Assembly (NCBI RefSeq): GCF_028583545.1
Contig: NZ_CP087106.1
Span: forward strand, 992,001 to 1,056,000
Direction of reading: 5' to 3'
DNA: 64,000 nt
Source: Methylobacterium sp. NMS14P
Lineage (GTDB): Bacteria > Pseudomonadota > Alphaproteobacteria > Rhizobiales > Beijerinckiaceae
This document shows, piece by piece, positions 8,142 to 16,884 of the stretch. Made by a program: the position numbers and the translations under genes. Position 1 is the first letter of the stretch. Every line of letters starts with the position of its first letter. Below the pieces are notes generated by a model. That model worked only from the letters and a program-made list of their open reading frames with translations. It was not told the DNA's origin and ran no database searches.

Positions 8142-9610
8142 CGGGCGTTCTCCTCGGCGAACGGATCGGCGACCCGCGGCCAGTAGAGGCCGGACCGCTT
8201 GGTGTAGGGGATCGCGCCGTAATCCGGCGGCACGGCGCCGGGCGCCGCGACGTAGCGGACCTCGCTCGCGATCGGCGCGAAGGCGGCGTAGAAGTGCTGC
8301 ATCGACTTCACCACGACGATCCGCTTGTCGTCGAGGCTCAGGCCGAGGCCCGTGAACGCGTCGGGCGCGAAGGCCTGCTGGCGCTTGTGGGTCAGCACCA
8401 CGTGGATCCCGTCCGCCTCCACCCAGGCCGCGGGGCCGAGATGGGCCCGACCGCCGCTGAGGCCGGTCTGGCTGTGGTCGTCCGAGAGGCCGCGGACCGT
8501 GACGCGCAGGTCCACGGGGTCACCCGAGGTGACGCCGCACTTGCCGCCGATCCGGAGGGTGAAGGTCGCCCCGAGGCCAGCCTCGTGGCAGATGCCGACC
8601 GCGCCGGGATCCCAGATCAGGCCGAGCGCCACGTCCGCGATGCCCCGCTCGGCGAGGCGGGCGAGGATCGCGGTGTTGTCGGAGGGCGCGCCCGCGCCGG
8701 CATTGTCGGCGAAGTCCGCGAGCACCATCGGGCGCGGGTCGCCTGAGGCGAGGGCGCGATCGATGGCCGCGTCGATCGTGTCGCAGCGGCTCGCCGCCTC
8801 CTCGCGCATCGCCCAGACGGCGCCGGCCAGTTCGTCGGCCAGCGCCTGCGCCTTGCCGGCATCGCCGTCGGCCACGACCAGCATCTTGGCGCCCACATCG
8901 GCCACGTCGCCCCAGGGGAAGCCGTGCCCGAAGGAGACCGACAGGATGCCGTCGCGCCCCTCCAGCGCCTCCATCCGGCGCACGAAGCCCGCGACCGGCT
9001 CGCGGCTGGTGCGCCACATGTTGACGATCCGGCAGTCGGCGTAGGCCATCACCGGCCGGATGTCCTTCGCCACGGTCCGGACGACCAGCGGGTACAGGTC
9101 GCGGGCGCGGTCGACGATGTCGGTGTGCGGGTATTCCTTGTAGATCACGATGACGTCGGCGCTGGCCCGCATCGTCTCGGTCAGGTGACAGTGGAGGTCG
9201 AGCTCGACGCCGATCGTGGCGTCCGGGCCGACGACGGCGCGGACCCGCTCCAGGATGTCGCCCTCGCAGTCGTCGTACCCCTCGGCCACCATGGCGCCGT
9301 GCATGAACAGCAGCACCGCGTCGACCGGCATCGCGGCCTCCAGGTCCTCCAGCAGGGCGTCGCGCAGCTCCTCGTAGACGCCCCGCAGGGTGATCCCGCC
9401 GGGCTGCGCGAAGGTCGAGAGGCTCTCGACGACCGTGTGCCGGTCCGCCTCGGCCAGCGCGCGCCAGGCCTTGAGGCCGATATTGCTGAGGCTCGGCGGG
9501 TTCCGGCTGCCGTCCCGGCGGGCGTAGTCGGCGCGGAACGCCGACCGCCCGGTGGGCAGCGGCGCGAAGGTGTTGGTCTCAGTGGCGAGGCCGGCGATGA
9601 AGATCTTCAA
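8138..9610 (-). CDS. M81 family metallopeptidase (MlrC-like)
   Basis: A 490-aa member of the M81 family, whose namesake MlrC (microcystinase C) cleaves linearised microcystin in Sphingomonas. The N-terminus MKIFIAGLATETNTFAPL is the typical family start, followed by FMHGAMVAEGYDDCEGD, then LDLHCHLTE and YKEYPHTDI, which supply the likely metal ligands, and later LADFADNAGAGAPSD. The start is a TTG at 9610; no other plausible start keeps the conserved N-terminus. It lies 31 bp after the acylase gene and overlaps the M20 gene by ATGA. Most M81 proteins act on unknown peptides, so no microcystin role is claimed. Confidence 0.86.
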   Translation of the reverse strand: MKIFIAGLATETNTFAPLPTGRSAFRADYARRDGSRNPPSLSNIGLKAWRALAEADRHTVVESLSTFAQPGGITLRGVYEELRDALLEDLEAAMPVDAVLLFMHGAMVAEGYDDCEGDILERVRAVVGPDATIGVELDLHCHLTETMRASADVIVIYKEYPHTDIVDRARDLYPLVVRTVAKDIRPVMAYADCRIVNMWRTSREPVAGFVRRMEALEGRDGILSVSFGHGFPWGDVADVGAKMLVVADGDAGKAQALADELAGAVWAMREEAASRCDTIDAAIDRALASGDPRPMVLADFADNAGAGAPSDNTAILARLAERGIADVALGLIWDPGAVGICHEAGLGATFTLRIGGKCGVTSGDPVDLRVTVRGLSDDHSQTGLSGGRAHLGPAAWVEADGIHVVLTHKRQQAFAPDAFTGLGLSLDDKRIVVVKSMQHFYAAFAPIASEVRYVAAPGAVPPDYGAIPYTKRSGLYWPRVADPFAEENAR

Positions 9611-9641
9611 GGTCCTGTCCCAATCCGTCCCGGCCGCCGGG

Positions 9642-11999
9642 TCAGGCGGGGCTCGGGGTCAGCGTGATCACCGTCTCGGTCGCCGCGTCCACGGCCGCGC
9701 GGCCGTAGAGCATCGGCACGTAGTCCTGGCGCCCCCAGACCGGGGCCAGGTCGGCGTAGTGCGGATTTCCCGGGTCCCCCGACTGGCCCGGCACGTTGAT
9801 GAAGACCGAGCGGTCCCAGTCTCCCACGTCCACGACCATGCGGAACGAGGCGCCGTGGGTGAGCCGGAACGTGTCGGTCCGGTACTCCGCGTGCATGACC
9901 GATGCCGCGGCGCCGCCCACGGGCAGCGGGCCGACGTCCCAGCCGGATCCGGGGGCCAGGGCCGTCAGCGGGTGCGCGAACAGCGCGTGGTGCAGGCGCC
10001 CCCACGACCAGTCCGCGGGGTCGGCGCCCATCCGCTCCCGGCAGGTGCGAAGGCCGGCGCCGAGGGCGTCGGTGAGAAGGGCGGCGCGCGTCGCCGGGTC
10101 GAGATCGGTCTCCAGCCGCTCGATCAGGCTCTGCGTGTCGCCGGGCGGGAGGAGGCGGCGCGTCCCGGCATCGGGCACGAGCGCCGCGAGCAGGGCCGGG
10201 CGGAGGTGCCGGACCCAGACCACCTCGATGAGGGCGGCCGCCGCGGAGCCGTGGTGCAGCGCGCCGTCGAACGCGGTCAGCACGGCCCGGGCCGCTGCGG
10301 CGTCGGGATCGCCCGCCGCCGGCAGGGCCCGTACGAGATCGGCCAGCCGCCGGGCCGGCTCGGAGACGACGTCGCCCTGGAGCGCCCGCGAATCCGCGAG
10401 GCTGTGCCGGTCCTGACCGCCGAGGACCGCCCGGATGCGGCGCGCGCGCCAGGGCTCGGCCCACTCGAACCCGACCCTCCGGTCCTCCGCGGGATAGTCC
10501 GGCGGCAGGTTCATCTCGTTGGCGGTGGCGAGCCAGCCCGCTTCCGGATCGACGCTGCGGGGCAGGGCGGCGGGATCGTGGAAGCCGGCCCAGTCGTAGC
10601 GGCCGTCGCCCGGCGCCGGCAGCAACCCGTCGTGGCCGGGCCGCACTGGCGCCTTGCCGGCCATGAACCACGCGATCCGCCCCGCCGTGTCGGCGTAGAG
10701 CTGGTTCACCGAGGGCGCCGACCAGTGGCGCAGGGCCTCGCCGAAGGCCTCGGGCGTCGTGGCGCCGAGATAGGCGAGGCTGCCGAGATAGGCGGCAGCG
10801 CCGGGCTCCGACCAGACGGTCCGCAGCGCGAAGGCGCGGCCCCCGCCCTCGCGGAGGACCGGCCCGTGCCGGGTGAAGCCGAGGATCACGGTCTCGTCCG
10901 GACCGCCGCGCACCGGGATCTTCTCCGCGACGCGCGCGATCGGCTCCCAGCCGTCGCGGTAGCGGTAGCGGTCGGGATCGGCCGGGTCGGTCTCGCAGAC
11001 GAACAGGTCCTCCTGATCGAACGGCGCGATCGTGAGGCTGAAGGCGGCGTGGCCGTTATGACCGATGGAGATGCCGGGCAGGGCCGGCTCGCCGGCCCCG
11101 ATCACGTCGAGCCCCGGCGCGGTGAGGTGGACGGCGTAGCGCAGCGAGGGCTGCAGGTAGACCCGGTGCGGGTCGCTCGCCAGGATCGGCCGCCCGGTGG
11201 CGGTGCGGGTTGGCCCGACCGCCCAGTTGTTCGAGCCCTCGGCCGGCTCCTTCGGCGCGCCGCGGGGGCCGCGCGTGACGGTTCCGTGCGCGTCCACCTT
11301 CGACCAGTCCCAGGCCTCCGCGCGGGACGCCGCCATCCGGTCCGGGCCGAACCCCACCGTCGCCGTGGCCAGCCGGAAGGCGTCGAGGAGGTCGTCCGGC
11401 CAGTCGGCGGCGTCGAGCCCGTCCGGGACGTGAGTTTCGTGGGGCGGGCTGATCCGCTTGCGCAGGTCGTCGACGGCGAGCCCGTCCGCCGGGCTCCGAG
11501 CCCGGGCGAGCACCCGCGCGCGGGCGACCTCGGAGAGGACGTTGCGGATCAGCGCGTGGCTGCGGATGCGCACCACGTCCTCCGGTTGCCACAGGGCCGG
11601 ACGCGTGTCGGTCAGGGCGAACTCCGGCGGGCGCAGGTCGGGCCGCGCCTCGGTGAGGGCGACGTAGGCGTTGATCCCCGCCACGAAGGCCGCGACGATG
11701 GCCCGCGTGTCCTGCGGCCCGTAGGCCGCCCACTCGGCCGCCATGTCGCCGCGGTAGAGGAACAGCCGGGCGGCCCGGTCCTGGGCGAGGTAGCCGGGCC
11801 CGAAATCCGCCGCCAGCAGGCCGAGGCCGCGCTTGCGCCAGAGGTCGAGCTGCCAGAGCCGGTCCCGGGCGGCGTTGAACCCCTGCGCGCGGAAGGCGTC
11901 GAGCGCGGTGCCGGCGCGGATATGCGCGAGCCCCCAGCGGTCGACGCGGATCTCCACCGGCCCGTCGAGGCCGGCGAGGGCGTGGGCCGTCCCGCTCAC
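9642..11999 (-). CDS. Penicillin acylase family Ntn hydrolase (S45)
   Basis: A 785-aa self-processing N-terminal-nucleophile amidase. The precursor would be cut before Ser256 in AEGSNNWAVGP, giving a roughly 255-aa alpha chain and a 530-aa beta chain. DRLWQLDLWRKRG near residue 48 and SDPHR after the nucleophile are S45 hallmarks, as is NQLYADTAGRIAWFMAGK later. The GTG start at 11999 overlaps the stop of the ThDP gene (GTGA) and gives MSGTAHALAGLDGPVEIRVD. Upstream in-frame codons only read through the ThDP gene. Unlike most S45 acylases there is no signal peptide, so the enzyme may act in the cytoplasm. Substrates could be N-acyl amino acids, acyl-homoserine lactones or beta-lactams. Confidence 0.87.
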   Translation of the reverse strand: MSGTAHALAGLDGPVEIRVDRWGLAHIRAGTALDAFRAQGFNAARDRLWQLDLWRKRGLGLLAADFGPGYLAQDRAARLFLYRGDMAAEWAAYGPQDTRAIVAAFVAGINAYVALTEARPDLRPPEFALTDTRPALWQPEDVVRIRSHALIRNVLSEVARARVLARARSPADGLAVDDLRKRISPPHETHVPDGLDAADWPDDLLDAFRLATATVGFGPDRMAASRAEAWDWSKVDAHGTVTRGPRGAPKEPAEGSNNWAVGPTRTATGRPILASDPHRVYLQPSLRYAVHLTAPGLDVIGAGEPALPGISIGHNGHAAFSLTIAPFDQEDLFVCETDPADPDRYRYRDGWEPIARVAEKIPVRGGPDETVILGFTRHGPVLREGGGRAFALRTVWSEPGAAAYLGSLAYLGATTPEAFGEALRHWSAPSVNQLYADTAGRIAWFMAGKAPVRPGHDGLLPAPGDGRYDWAGFHDPAALPRSVDPEAGWLATANEMNLPPDYPAEDRRVGFEWAEPWRARRIRAVLGGQDRHSLADSRALQGDVVSEPARRLADLVRALPAAGDPDAAAARAVLTAFDGALHHGSAAAALIEVVWVRHLRPALLAALVPDAGTRRLLPPGDTQSLIERLETDLDPATRAALLTDALGAGLRTCRERMGADPADWSWGRLHHALFAHPLTALAPGSGWDVGPLPVGGAAASVMHAEYRTDTFRLTHGASFRMVVDVGDWDRSVFINVPGQSGDPGNPHYADLAPVWGRQDYVPMLYGRAAVDAATETVITLTPSPA

Positions 12000-13564
12000 A
12001 GAGCCACTTCGATGAGGTGCGGCCCCGCGTTGGCCAGCGCGTGCTGGAACGCCTCGATGAAGTCGGGCAGGGTCTCGACCCGCCGCCCGGCGACGCCGAA
12101 GCCGCGGGCGAGGCTCACCCAATCGATGGCCGGATCGTCGAGGCTCAGCATGCCCAGCGCCTTCGGGCCGGGGTTGAGCGCGCCGACGTTGGTGAGCTCC
12201 GCCCGCAGGATCGCGTAGGAGCGGTTCGACCAGACGAGCGTCACCACGTCGAGGTGCTCGCGGGCCTGGGTCCAGAGCGCCTGCACCGTATAGAGCCCGC
12301 TGCCATCGGCCTGCAGGTTGATGACCTTGCGGTCGGGGCAGGCCACGGCCGCGCCGGTCGCCATCGGGATGCCGAGGCCGATCGAGCCGCCGCTGAGCTG
12401 CAGCCAGGTGTGGGGCGCCGCGTCCCGGGTCAGGGCGAAGAAGTTGCGGCCCGTGGTGATCGACTCGTCGCAGATCACCGCGCCCTCGGGGATCAGCGCG
12501 CCGAGCACCTGCCCGATCGTGTCCTGGTCGAGGGGCCCGGAGGTCGGGAGCTTCGGGCGCGGCCCGACGGCGACCGGCTCGGCCGGCGGGGCCGCGACGG
12601 CCTCGGCGAGCCGCTCGAGGGCGTCGATCTGGTCCTCCTCGGGCGTGGCCAGCGTGATCGTGGTGCTGCCCTCCGGCGCCAGCAGGCTCGGCTTGCCCGG
12701 ATAGGCGAAGAAGCCCACCGGCGGCGTCGCGCCGATCAGGATGATGTGGCGGAAGCCCTTCAGGGCGTCGATGCCCTGGTCGATCGGGTAGGGGAGGCGC
12801 TCGATCGGCACGGTGCCGGCGCCGCGGTCGATCCGGGCGTTGGACGTCATCGCCATCAGCGTGGCGCCGGTCTTGCGGGCGATCCGGTCGGCGAGAACCC
12901 GGCCCTCGTTCCGGACGGCCCGGTCGCCGAGATGCAGGAGCACGGGCTCACCGCTCTGCAGCGCCCGCACGGCCGCCGCGACCGCGTCGTCGCCGGCCTT
13001 CGCCCGCTCGGGGATCGGCGGCACCGGCGCGGGCCCGGCGCCGGGATCCCAGGCGGTGTTGGCCGGCAGGATCAGGGTCGCGACTTGGCCCGGGGCGGTC
13101 CGGGCGGCCGCGATGGCGGCGGCGCCGTCGGAGCCGATCTCGGTCGCGCTCATGCCCGTCCGCACCCAGGAGGACATCGGGTGGGCGAGCCCCTCGATGT
13201 CCGAGGTGAGCGGCGCGTTGTACTCCCGGTGGTAGGTCGCGTGCTCGCCGACGATGTTGACGACGGGCGTGCGCGCCTTCTTGGCGTTGTGGAGGTTGGC
13301 CAGCCCGTTGGCCAACCCGGGCCCGAGATGGAGCAGGGTCGAGGCCGGCCTGTCGGCCATGCGGGCGTAGCCGTCGGCGGCGCCCGTCGCCCCGCCCTCG
13401 AACAGGAACAGGACGCAGCGCATGCCCTCGACGCGATCGAGGGCGGCGACGAAGTGCATCTCGGAGGTTCCGGGATTGGTGAAGCAGACCTCGACCCCGC
13501 CCTCCACGAGGGTCCGGACCAAGCTCTCGGCCCCGTTCATGGCGGGCGGCGTCTCGTCGGTCAC
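11996..13564 (-). CDS. Thiamine diphosphate-dependent enzyme, acetolactate synthase large-subunit-like
   Basis: A 522-aa ThDP enzyme. The N-terminal Pyr domain holds the catalytic Glu56 in FLFEGGATGAADGYARM; the C-terminal PP domain holds the ThDP/Mg site NLQADGSGLYTVQALW, where the usual GDG is ADG, ending near WSNRSYAIL. The GTG at 13564 is chosen because AAGGAG lies six bases upstream; a further GTG at 13579 would put that ribosome binding site inside the gene. No small regulatory subunit gene adjoins, so a role in branched-chain amino acid synthesis is unlikely. It leads the unit with acylase, M81 and M20 genes, and may be a 2-oxoacid decarboxylase or carboligase for the acid released by those hydrolases. 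Confidence 0.83.
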   Translation of the reverse strand: MTDETPPAMNGAESLVRTLVEGGVEVCFTNPGTSEMHFVAALDRVEGMRCVLFLFEGGATGAADGYARMADRPASTLLHLGPGLANGLANLHNAKKARTPVVNIVGEHATYHREYNAPLTSDIEGLAHPMSSWVRTGMSATEIGSDGAAAIAAARTAPGQVATLILPANTAWDPGAGPAPVPPIPERAKAGDDAVAAAVRALQSGEPVLLHLGDRAVRNEGRVLADRIARKTGATLMAMTSNARIDRGAGTVPIERLPYPIDQGIDALKGFRHIILIGATPPVGFFAYPGKPSLLAPEGSTTITLATPEEDQIDALERLAEAVAAPPAEPVAVGPRPKLPTSGPLDQDTIGQVLGALIPEGAVICDESITTGRNFFALTRDAAPHTWLQLSGGSIGLGIPMATGAAVACPDRKVINLQADGSGLYTVQALWTQAREHLDVVTLVWSNRSYAILRAELTNVGALNPGPKALGMLSLDDPAIDWVSLARGFGVAGRRVETLPDFIEAFQHALANAGPHLIEVAL

Positions 13565-13581
13565 GGGCGTCTCCTTCACGG

Positions 13582-13599
13582 GCCGGCCGTCCGGCCGGC
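13582..13599. promoter_or_regulatory. GC hairpin upstream of the ThDP-gene start
   Basis: GCCGGCC-GTCC-GGCCGGC forms a perfect 7-bp stem with a 4-nt loop, six bases upstream of the AAGGAG ribosome binding site on the minus strand. An AT tract with TATTAT at 13613-13618 lies just beyond and probably marks the divergent promoter zone. The stem could act as operator DNA or as a leader-RNA structure. The structure is visible; the function is inferred. Confidence 0.35.
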
Positions 13600-13748
13600 G
13601 ACTCGCATTTTTTATTATCGTGGCGCGGCGGGCGCCACGCGCAAGGGGCGACGTCCGGCATCTTCTGTTCGCCGAACGCAGGGCCTAAGCCTGAGCGTGG
13701 CGCGGGAATTGCGGTTGGCGCGCCGCAACTTCGACGATTGGGATCCGG

Positions 13749-15350
13749 ATGACATTTCGCCGCCTGATTGCTGCCGCCCTGGCGGGTACCGTGGCCCTGT
13801 CGGGGTCGGCCAGCGCCGAGAGCGTCCTGCGCATCGCCATGACGGCGAGCGACATCCCCACCACGACGGGCATGCCCAACAACGGCTTCGAGGGGATGCG
13901 CTTCCTCGGCTACCCGATCTTCGAGGGGCTGGTGCAGTGGGACCTCAGGAGCACCACCAAGCTCGCCGGCATCGTCCCGGGGCTGGCCGAGCGCTGGGAG
14001 CAGGATCCGAACGACAAGGCGGTCTGGACTTTCCACCTGCGCCAGGGCGTGAAGTTCCACGACGGGACGCCGTTCAACGCCGACGCGGTGATCTGGAACC
14101 TCGACCGCTACTTCAAGAACGACAGCCCGCAATTCGAGCCTCAGGGCGCGGGCATCTCGCGGGCCCGGGCGCCGCTGGTCGGGAGCTACCGGAAGGTCGA
14201 CGATTCGACCGTGCAGATCACCACCACGCAGGTCGCGTCGTACTTCCCCTACATGGTGGTCTACCTGCTCTTCACCTCGCCCGCCTCCTTCGAGAAGGCC
14301 GGTCGCGACTGGAGCAAGGTCGCGGCGCTGCCGGCGGCCGGCACGGGCCCGTTCAGGATCACCCGCGTCGCCCCGCGGGAGGCGGTCGATCTCGCCAGGT
14401 TCGACGGCTACTGGGACCCGAACCGGACGGCGAAGGTCGACCGGGTCCGGCTGCTGCCGATCCCGGAGGCGAATGCCCGCGTCGCCGCCCTGCGGGCCGG
14501 CCAGGTCGACTGGATCGAGGTGCCGGCGCCCGACGCGATCCCGTCGCTGAAGCAGGCGGGCTTCACCATCACCGCGGGCTCGTACCCGCACGTCTGGCCG
14601 TACTTCTTCAACATCGGCGCCAAGGACAGCCCGCTGAAGGACGTCCGCGTCCGGCAGGGCCTGAACTACTGCATCGACCGGGCCGGGATCGTCGAGCTCC
14701 TCAACGGGACCGCCGAGCCGGCGACCGGGTGGCTGAACGACCGGGACCCGAATTTCGGCAGCCCGCAGAACCGCTACACTTTCGACGCCGCCAAGGGGAA
14801 GGCGCTGCTGGCCGAGGCCGGCTACACCGACAAGAAGCCGCTCAGCCTGAAGGTGATGATCTCCTCCTCCGGCTCTGGGCAGATGCTGCCGATGCCGATG
14901 AACGAGTACCTGCAGGAGAACCTGAAGCAGGCCTGCAACGTCGACCTGACCTTCAGCGTGGTCGAGTGGCAGGTCCTCCTGAATGCTGGCCGCGCTCTCC
15001 CCGACGCGCCGAGCCTCCAGGGGGCGACGGCGCTGAACGTCTCGTCGCCCTCGTCGGACCCCGCCGTGATGGCGCGCTACTTCGCGGGCGACCGGTTCCC
15101 GCCGAACGGCTTCAACTTCCCCACCTGGAAGGATGACCAGTTCGACGCGGCCCTCAAGGCTCTGGCCGAGACCACCGACGCGAAGGTGATCGACGCCCAG
15201 ACCAAGGCCGCCCACGAGCGCCTCGTGGACAACCCGCCCTGGCTGTTCGTCGTCCACGACCTCAATCCCCGCGGGATGTCCAAGAAGGTCCAGGGTTTCG
15301 TCTCGCCGCAATCCTGGTTCGTCGACCTCACCCTCGTCAGCGTGCAGTGA
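13749..15350 (+). CDS. ABC transporter substrate-binding protein, family 5 (peptide/opine type)
   Basis: A 533-aa periplasmic solute-binding protein of the DppA/OppA class. It begins with a Sec signal peptide (MTFRRLIAAALAGTVALSGS, cleavage probably after ASA at residue 23), followed by SBP_bac_5 features such as FEGLVQWD, GLAERWEQD, FHLRQGVKFHDGTPF and ALRAGQVDWIEV. Ligands of this family are di- and oligopeptides, nickel chelates or opines. No permease or ATPase gene accompanies it; the next gene, an amidase, begins 4 bp after its stop. It is transcribed divergently from the ThDP-acylase-M81-M20 operon, suggesting that it feeds substrate to those hydrolases using permeases encoded elsewhere. 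Confidence 0.9.
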   Translation: MTFRRLIAAALAGTVALSGSASAESVLRIAMTASDIPTTTGMPNNGFEGMRFLGYPIFEGLVQWDLRSTTKLAGIVPGLAERWEQDPNDKAVWTFHLRQGVKFHDGTPFNADAVIWNLDRYFKNDSPQFEPQGAGISRARAPLVGSYRKVDDSTVQITTTQVASYFPYMVVYLLFTSPASFEKAGRDWSKVAALPAAGTGPFRITRVAPREAVDLARFDGYWDPNRTAKVDRVRLLPIPEANARVAALRAGQVDWIEVPAPDAIPSLKQAGFTITAGSYPHVWPYFFNIGAKDSPLKDVRVRQGLNYCIDRAGIVELLNGTAEPATGWLNDRDPNFGSPQNRYTFDAAKGKALLAEAGYTDKKPLSLKVMISSSGSGQMLPMPMNEYLQENLKQACNVDLTFSVVEWQVLLNAGRALPDAPSLQGATALNVSSPSSDPAVMARYFAGDRFPPNGFNFPTWKDDQFDAALKALAETTDAKVIDAQTKAAHERLVDNPPWLFVVHDLNPRGMSKKVQGFVSPQSWFVDLTLVSVQ

Positions 15351-15354
15351 ACCC

Positions 15355-16746
15355 ATGTCCGACATCGATCCCGTACACGCCTCCGCGGCCGAGCTCGCCC
15401 GGGCGATCCAGGCGCGGACCCTCTCGCCGGTCGACGCCGTCGAGGCCCTCCTCGGCCGGATCGACCGCCTGGAGCCGAAGCTCCAGGCCTTCACGGAGGT
15501 CTTCGCCGCCGACGCCCGCCTCGCCGCCGAGGGGGCCGACCGGGCGATCCGGTCGGGCCACGCCGTGGGGCCGCTCCACGGCGTCCCGGTCGTGCTCAAG
15601 GACCTGATCGACCTCGAGGGCCGGATCACCATGGGCGGCTCGGCCGCCCACCGGGCGCGCCGGGCCGAGCGCACGGCGACGATCGCCAGGCGCCTCATCG
15701 GCCAGGGCATGATCGTGCTCGGCAAGACCCACACGGTCGAGTTCGCCTACGGCGGCTGGGGCACGAACCAGCATCTCGGCACGCCGTGGAATCCCTGGGA
15801 TCCGGAGACGCCGCACACCCCCGGCGGGTCGAGCAGCGGCACCGGCGTGTCGGTGGCGGCCCGGATGGCGCCCTGGGGCATCGGCACCGATACCGGCGGC
15901 TCGGTGCGCCTGCCGGCCTCCTTCTGCGGGCTGACGGGCCTCAAGGTGACGGTCGGGCGCGTCTCGACCTGGGGGATCGTGCCGCTCTCGATGACCCTCG
16001 ACACGCCCGGACCGCTGGCCCGCACCGTGGAGGACGCGGCGCTGCTCTACGAGGCGATCTCCGGCCCCGATCCCCGCGATCCGACGACCCGCGGGGTCGC
16101 GCCGGACGCGCCCTGGCCGGCGCTGAACCGCGGGGTCCGCGGCCTGCGCCTCGGCCGGATGCCGGCCGCGGAGCGGGACGGGGTCGCCTCCGACATGCTG
16201 GCCGCCTACGACGCGGCCCTCGACCTCCTGGCCGATCAGGGCGCCGAGATCGTCGACCTCGCCCTGCCGTTCCGGTTCAGCGACTGCGTGGCCATGAGCC
16301 AGATCACCAACGCGGAGGCCTACTTCGTCAACGGGGCCCTGGCGGAGGATCCGTCCGCCCAGCTCGGCGACGCCGTCCGGGCGCGGATCCTGGCCGGCGC
16401 GAGCGTCTCGGCCCAGGAGTACCTCGGCACGCTCCACCGCCGGGCCGCGATGAAGCAGCAGTACGACGCCGCCCTGGCGGGCATCGACGCCCTCCTGACG
16501 CCGACCACCGAGAGCGCGGCCGTCGCGCTCGACGCCGTCGACGAGGCGCACCTGCCGTCGCGCTTCACCCGGTTCGGCAACCTGCTCGACCTCTGCGCCC
16601 TGGCGCTGCCCAACGGCTTCACCGCGTCCGGGCTGCCGCTCTCGCTGCAGATCGTCTGCCGCGGCTACGAGGAGACGACGGCCCTGCGGATCGGACAGGC
16701 CTACCAGCGCGCGACCGACTGGCACCTGCGCCGGCCGCCGGTGTGA
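15355..16746 (+). CDS. Amidase-signature family hydrolase
   Basis: A 463-aa amidase with the full catalytic triad: Lys82 in VVLKDLID, cis-Ser159 in HTPGGSSSGTG, and nucleophile Ser183 in GTDTGGSVRLPASFCG. It follows the binding-protein gene by only 4 bp, so the two are almost certainly co-transcribed and probably share a substrate. No export signal is seen, so the amide would be hydrolysed in the cytoplasm after uptake. GatA is unlikely because gatB and gatC are absent and the C-terminal half diverges. It may also hydrolyse the amides made by the nitrile hydratase 1.5 kb downstream. Confidence 0.87.
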   Translation: MSDIDPVHASAAELARAIQARTLSPVDAVEALLGRIDRLEPKLQAFTEVFAADARLAAEGADRAIRSGHAVGPLHGVPVVLKDLIDLEGRITMGGSAAHRARRAERTATIARRLIGQGMIVLGKTHTVEFAYGGWGTNQHLGTPWNPWDPETPHTPGGSSSGTGVSVAARMAPWGIGTDTGGSVRLPASFCGLTGLKVTVGRVSTWGIVPLSMTLDTPGPLARTVEDAALLYEAISGPDPRDPTTRGVAPDAPWPALNRGVRGLRLGRMPAAERDGVASDMLAAYDAALDLLADQGAEIVDLALPFRFSDCVAMSQITNAEAYFVNGALAEDPSAQLGDAVRARILAGASVSAQEYLGTLHRRAAMKQQYDAALAGIDALLTPTTESAAVALDAVDEAHLPSRFTRFGNLLDLCALALPNGFTASGLPLSLQIVCRGYEETTALRIGQAYQRATDWHLRRPPV

Positions 16747-16755
16747 GACGCGGGA

Positions 16756-16804
16756 GCGTGAGGGGCGGGGGCGTGAGGGGCGGGGGCGTGAGGGGCGGGG
16801 GCGT
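16756..16804. repeat. Tandem repeat, 15-bp unit x 3
   Basis: Three perfect head-to-tail copies of GCGTGAGGGGCGGGG (16756-16770, 16771-16785, 16786-16800) are followed by a GCGT remnant, starting 9 bp after the amidase stop codon. A slippage-prone G-rich repeat of this type could vary in copy number between strains. No protein-coding role is apparent. Confidence 0.85.
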
Positions 16805-16884
16805 TCGTGGGCGCCCCGCCCGATCGATCATCGCCCGACCGGGCAGCGCGGCGGACCGACGACGCGCGCCGCCCCCATCACGGA

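Noticed and set aside
9552..15136. Two long plus-strand open frames opposite the acylase and ThDP genes
   Set aside because: They are antisense shadows with biased composition and no ribosome binding site; the minus-strand genes have full catalytic motifs.
16756..16804. Tandem repeat as a CRISPR array
   Set aside because: The units are 15 bp and directly adjacent, with no unique spacers and no cas genes.
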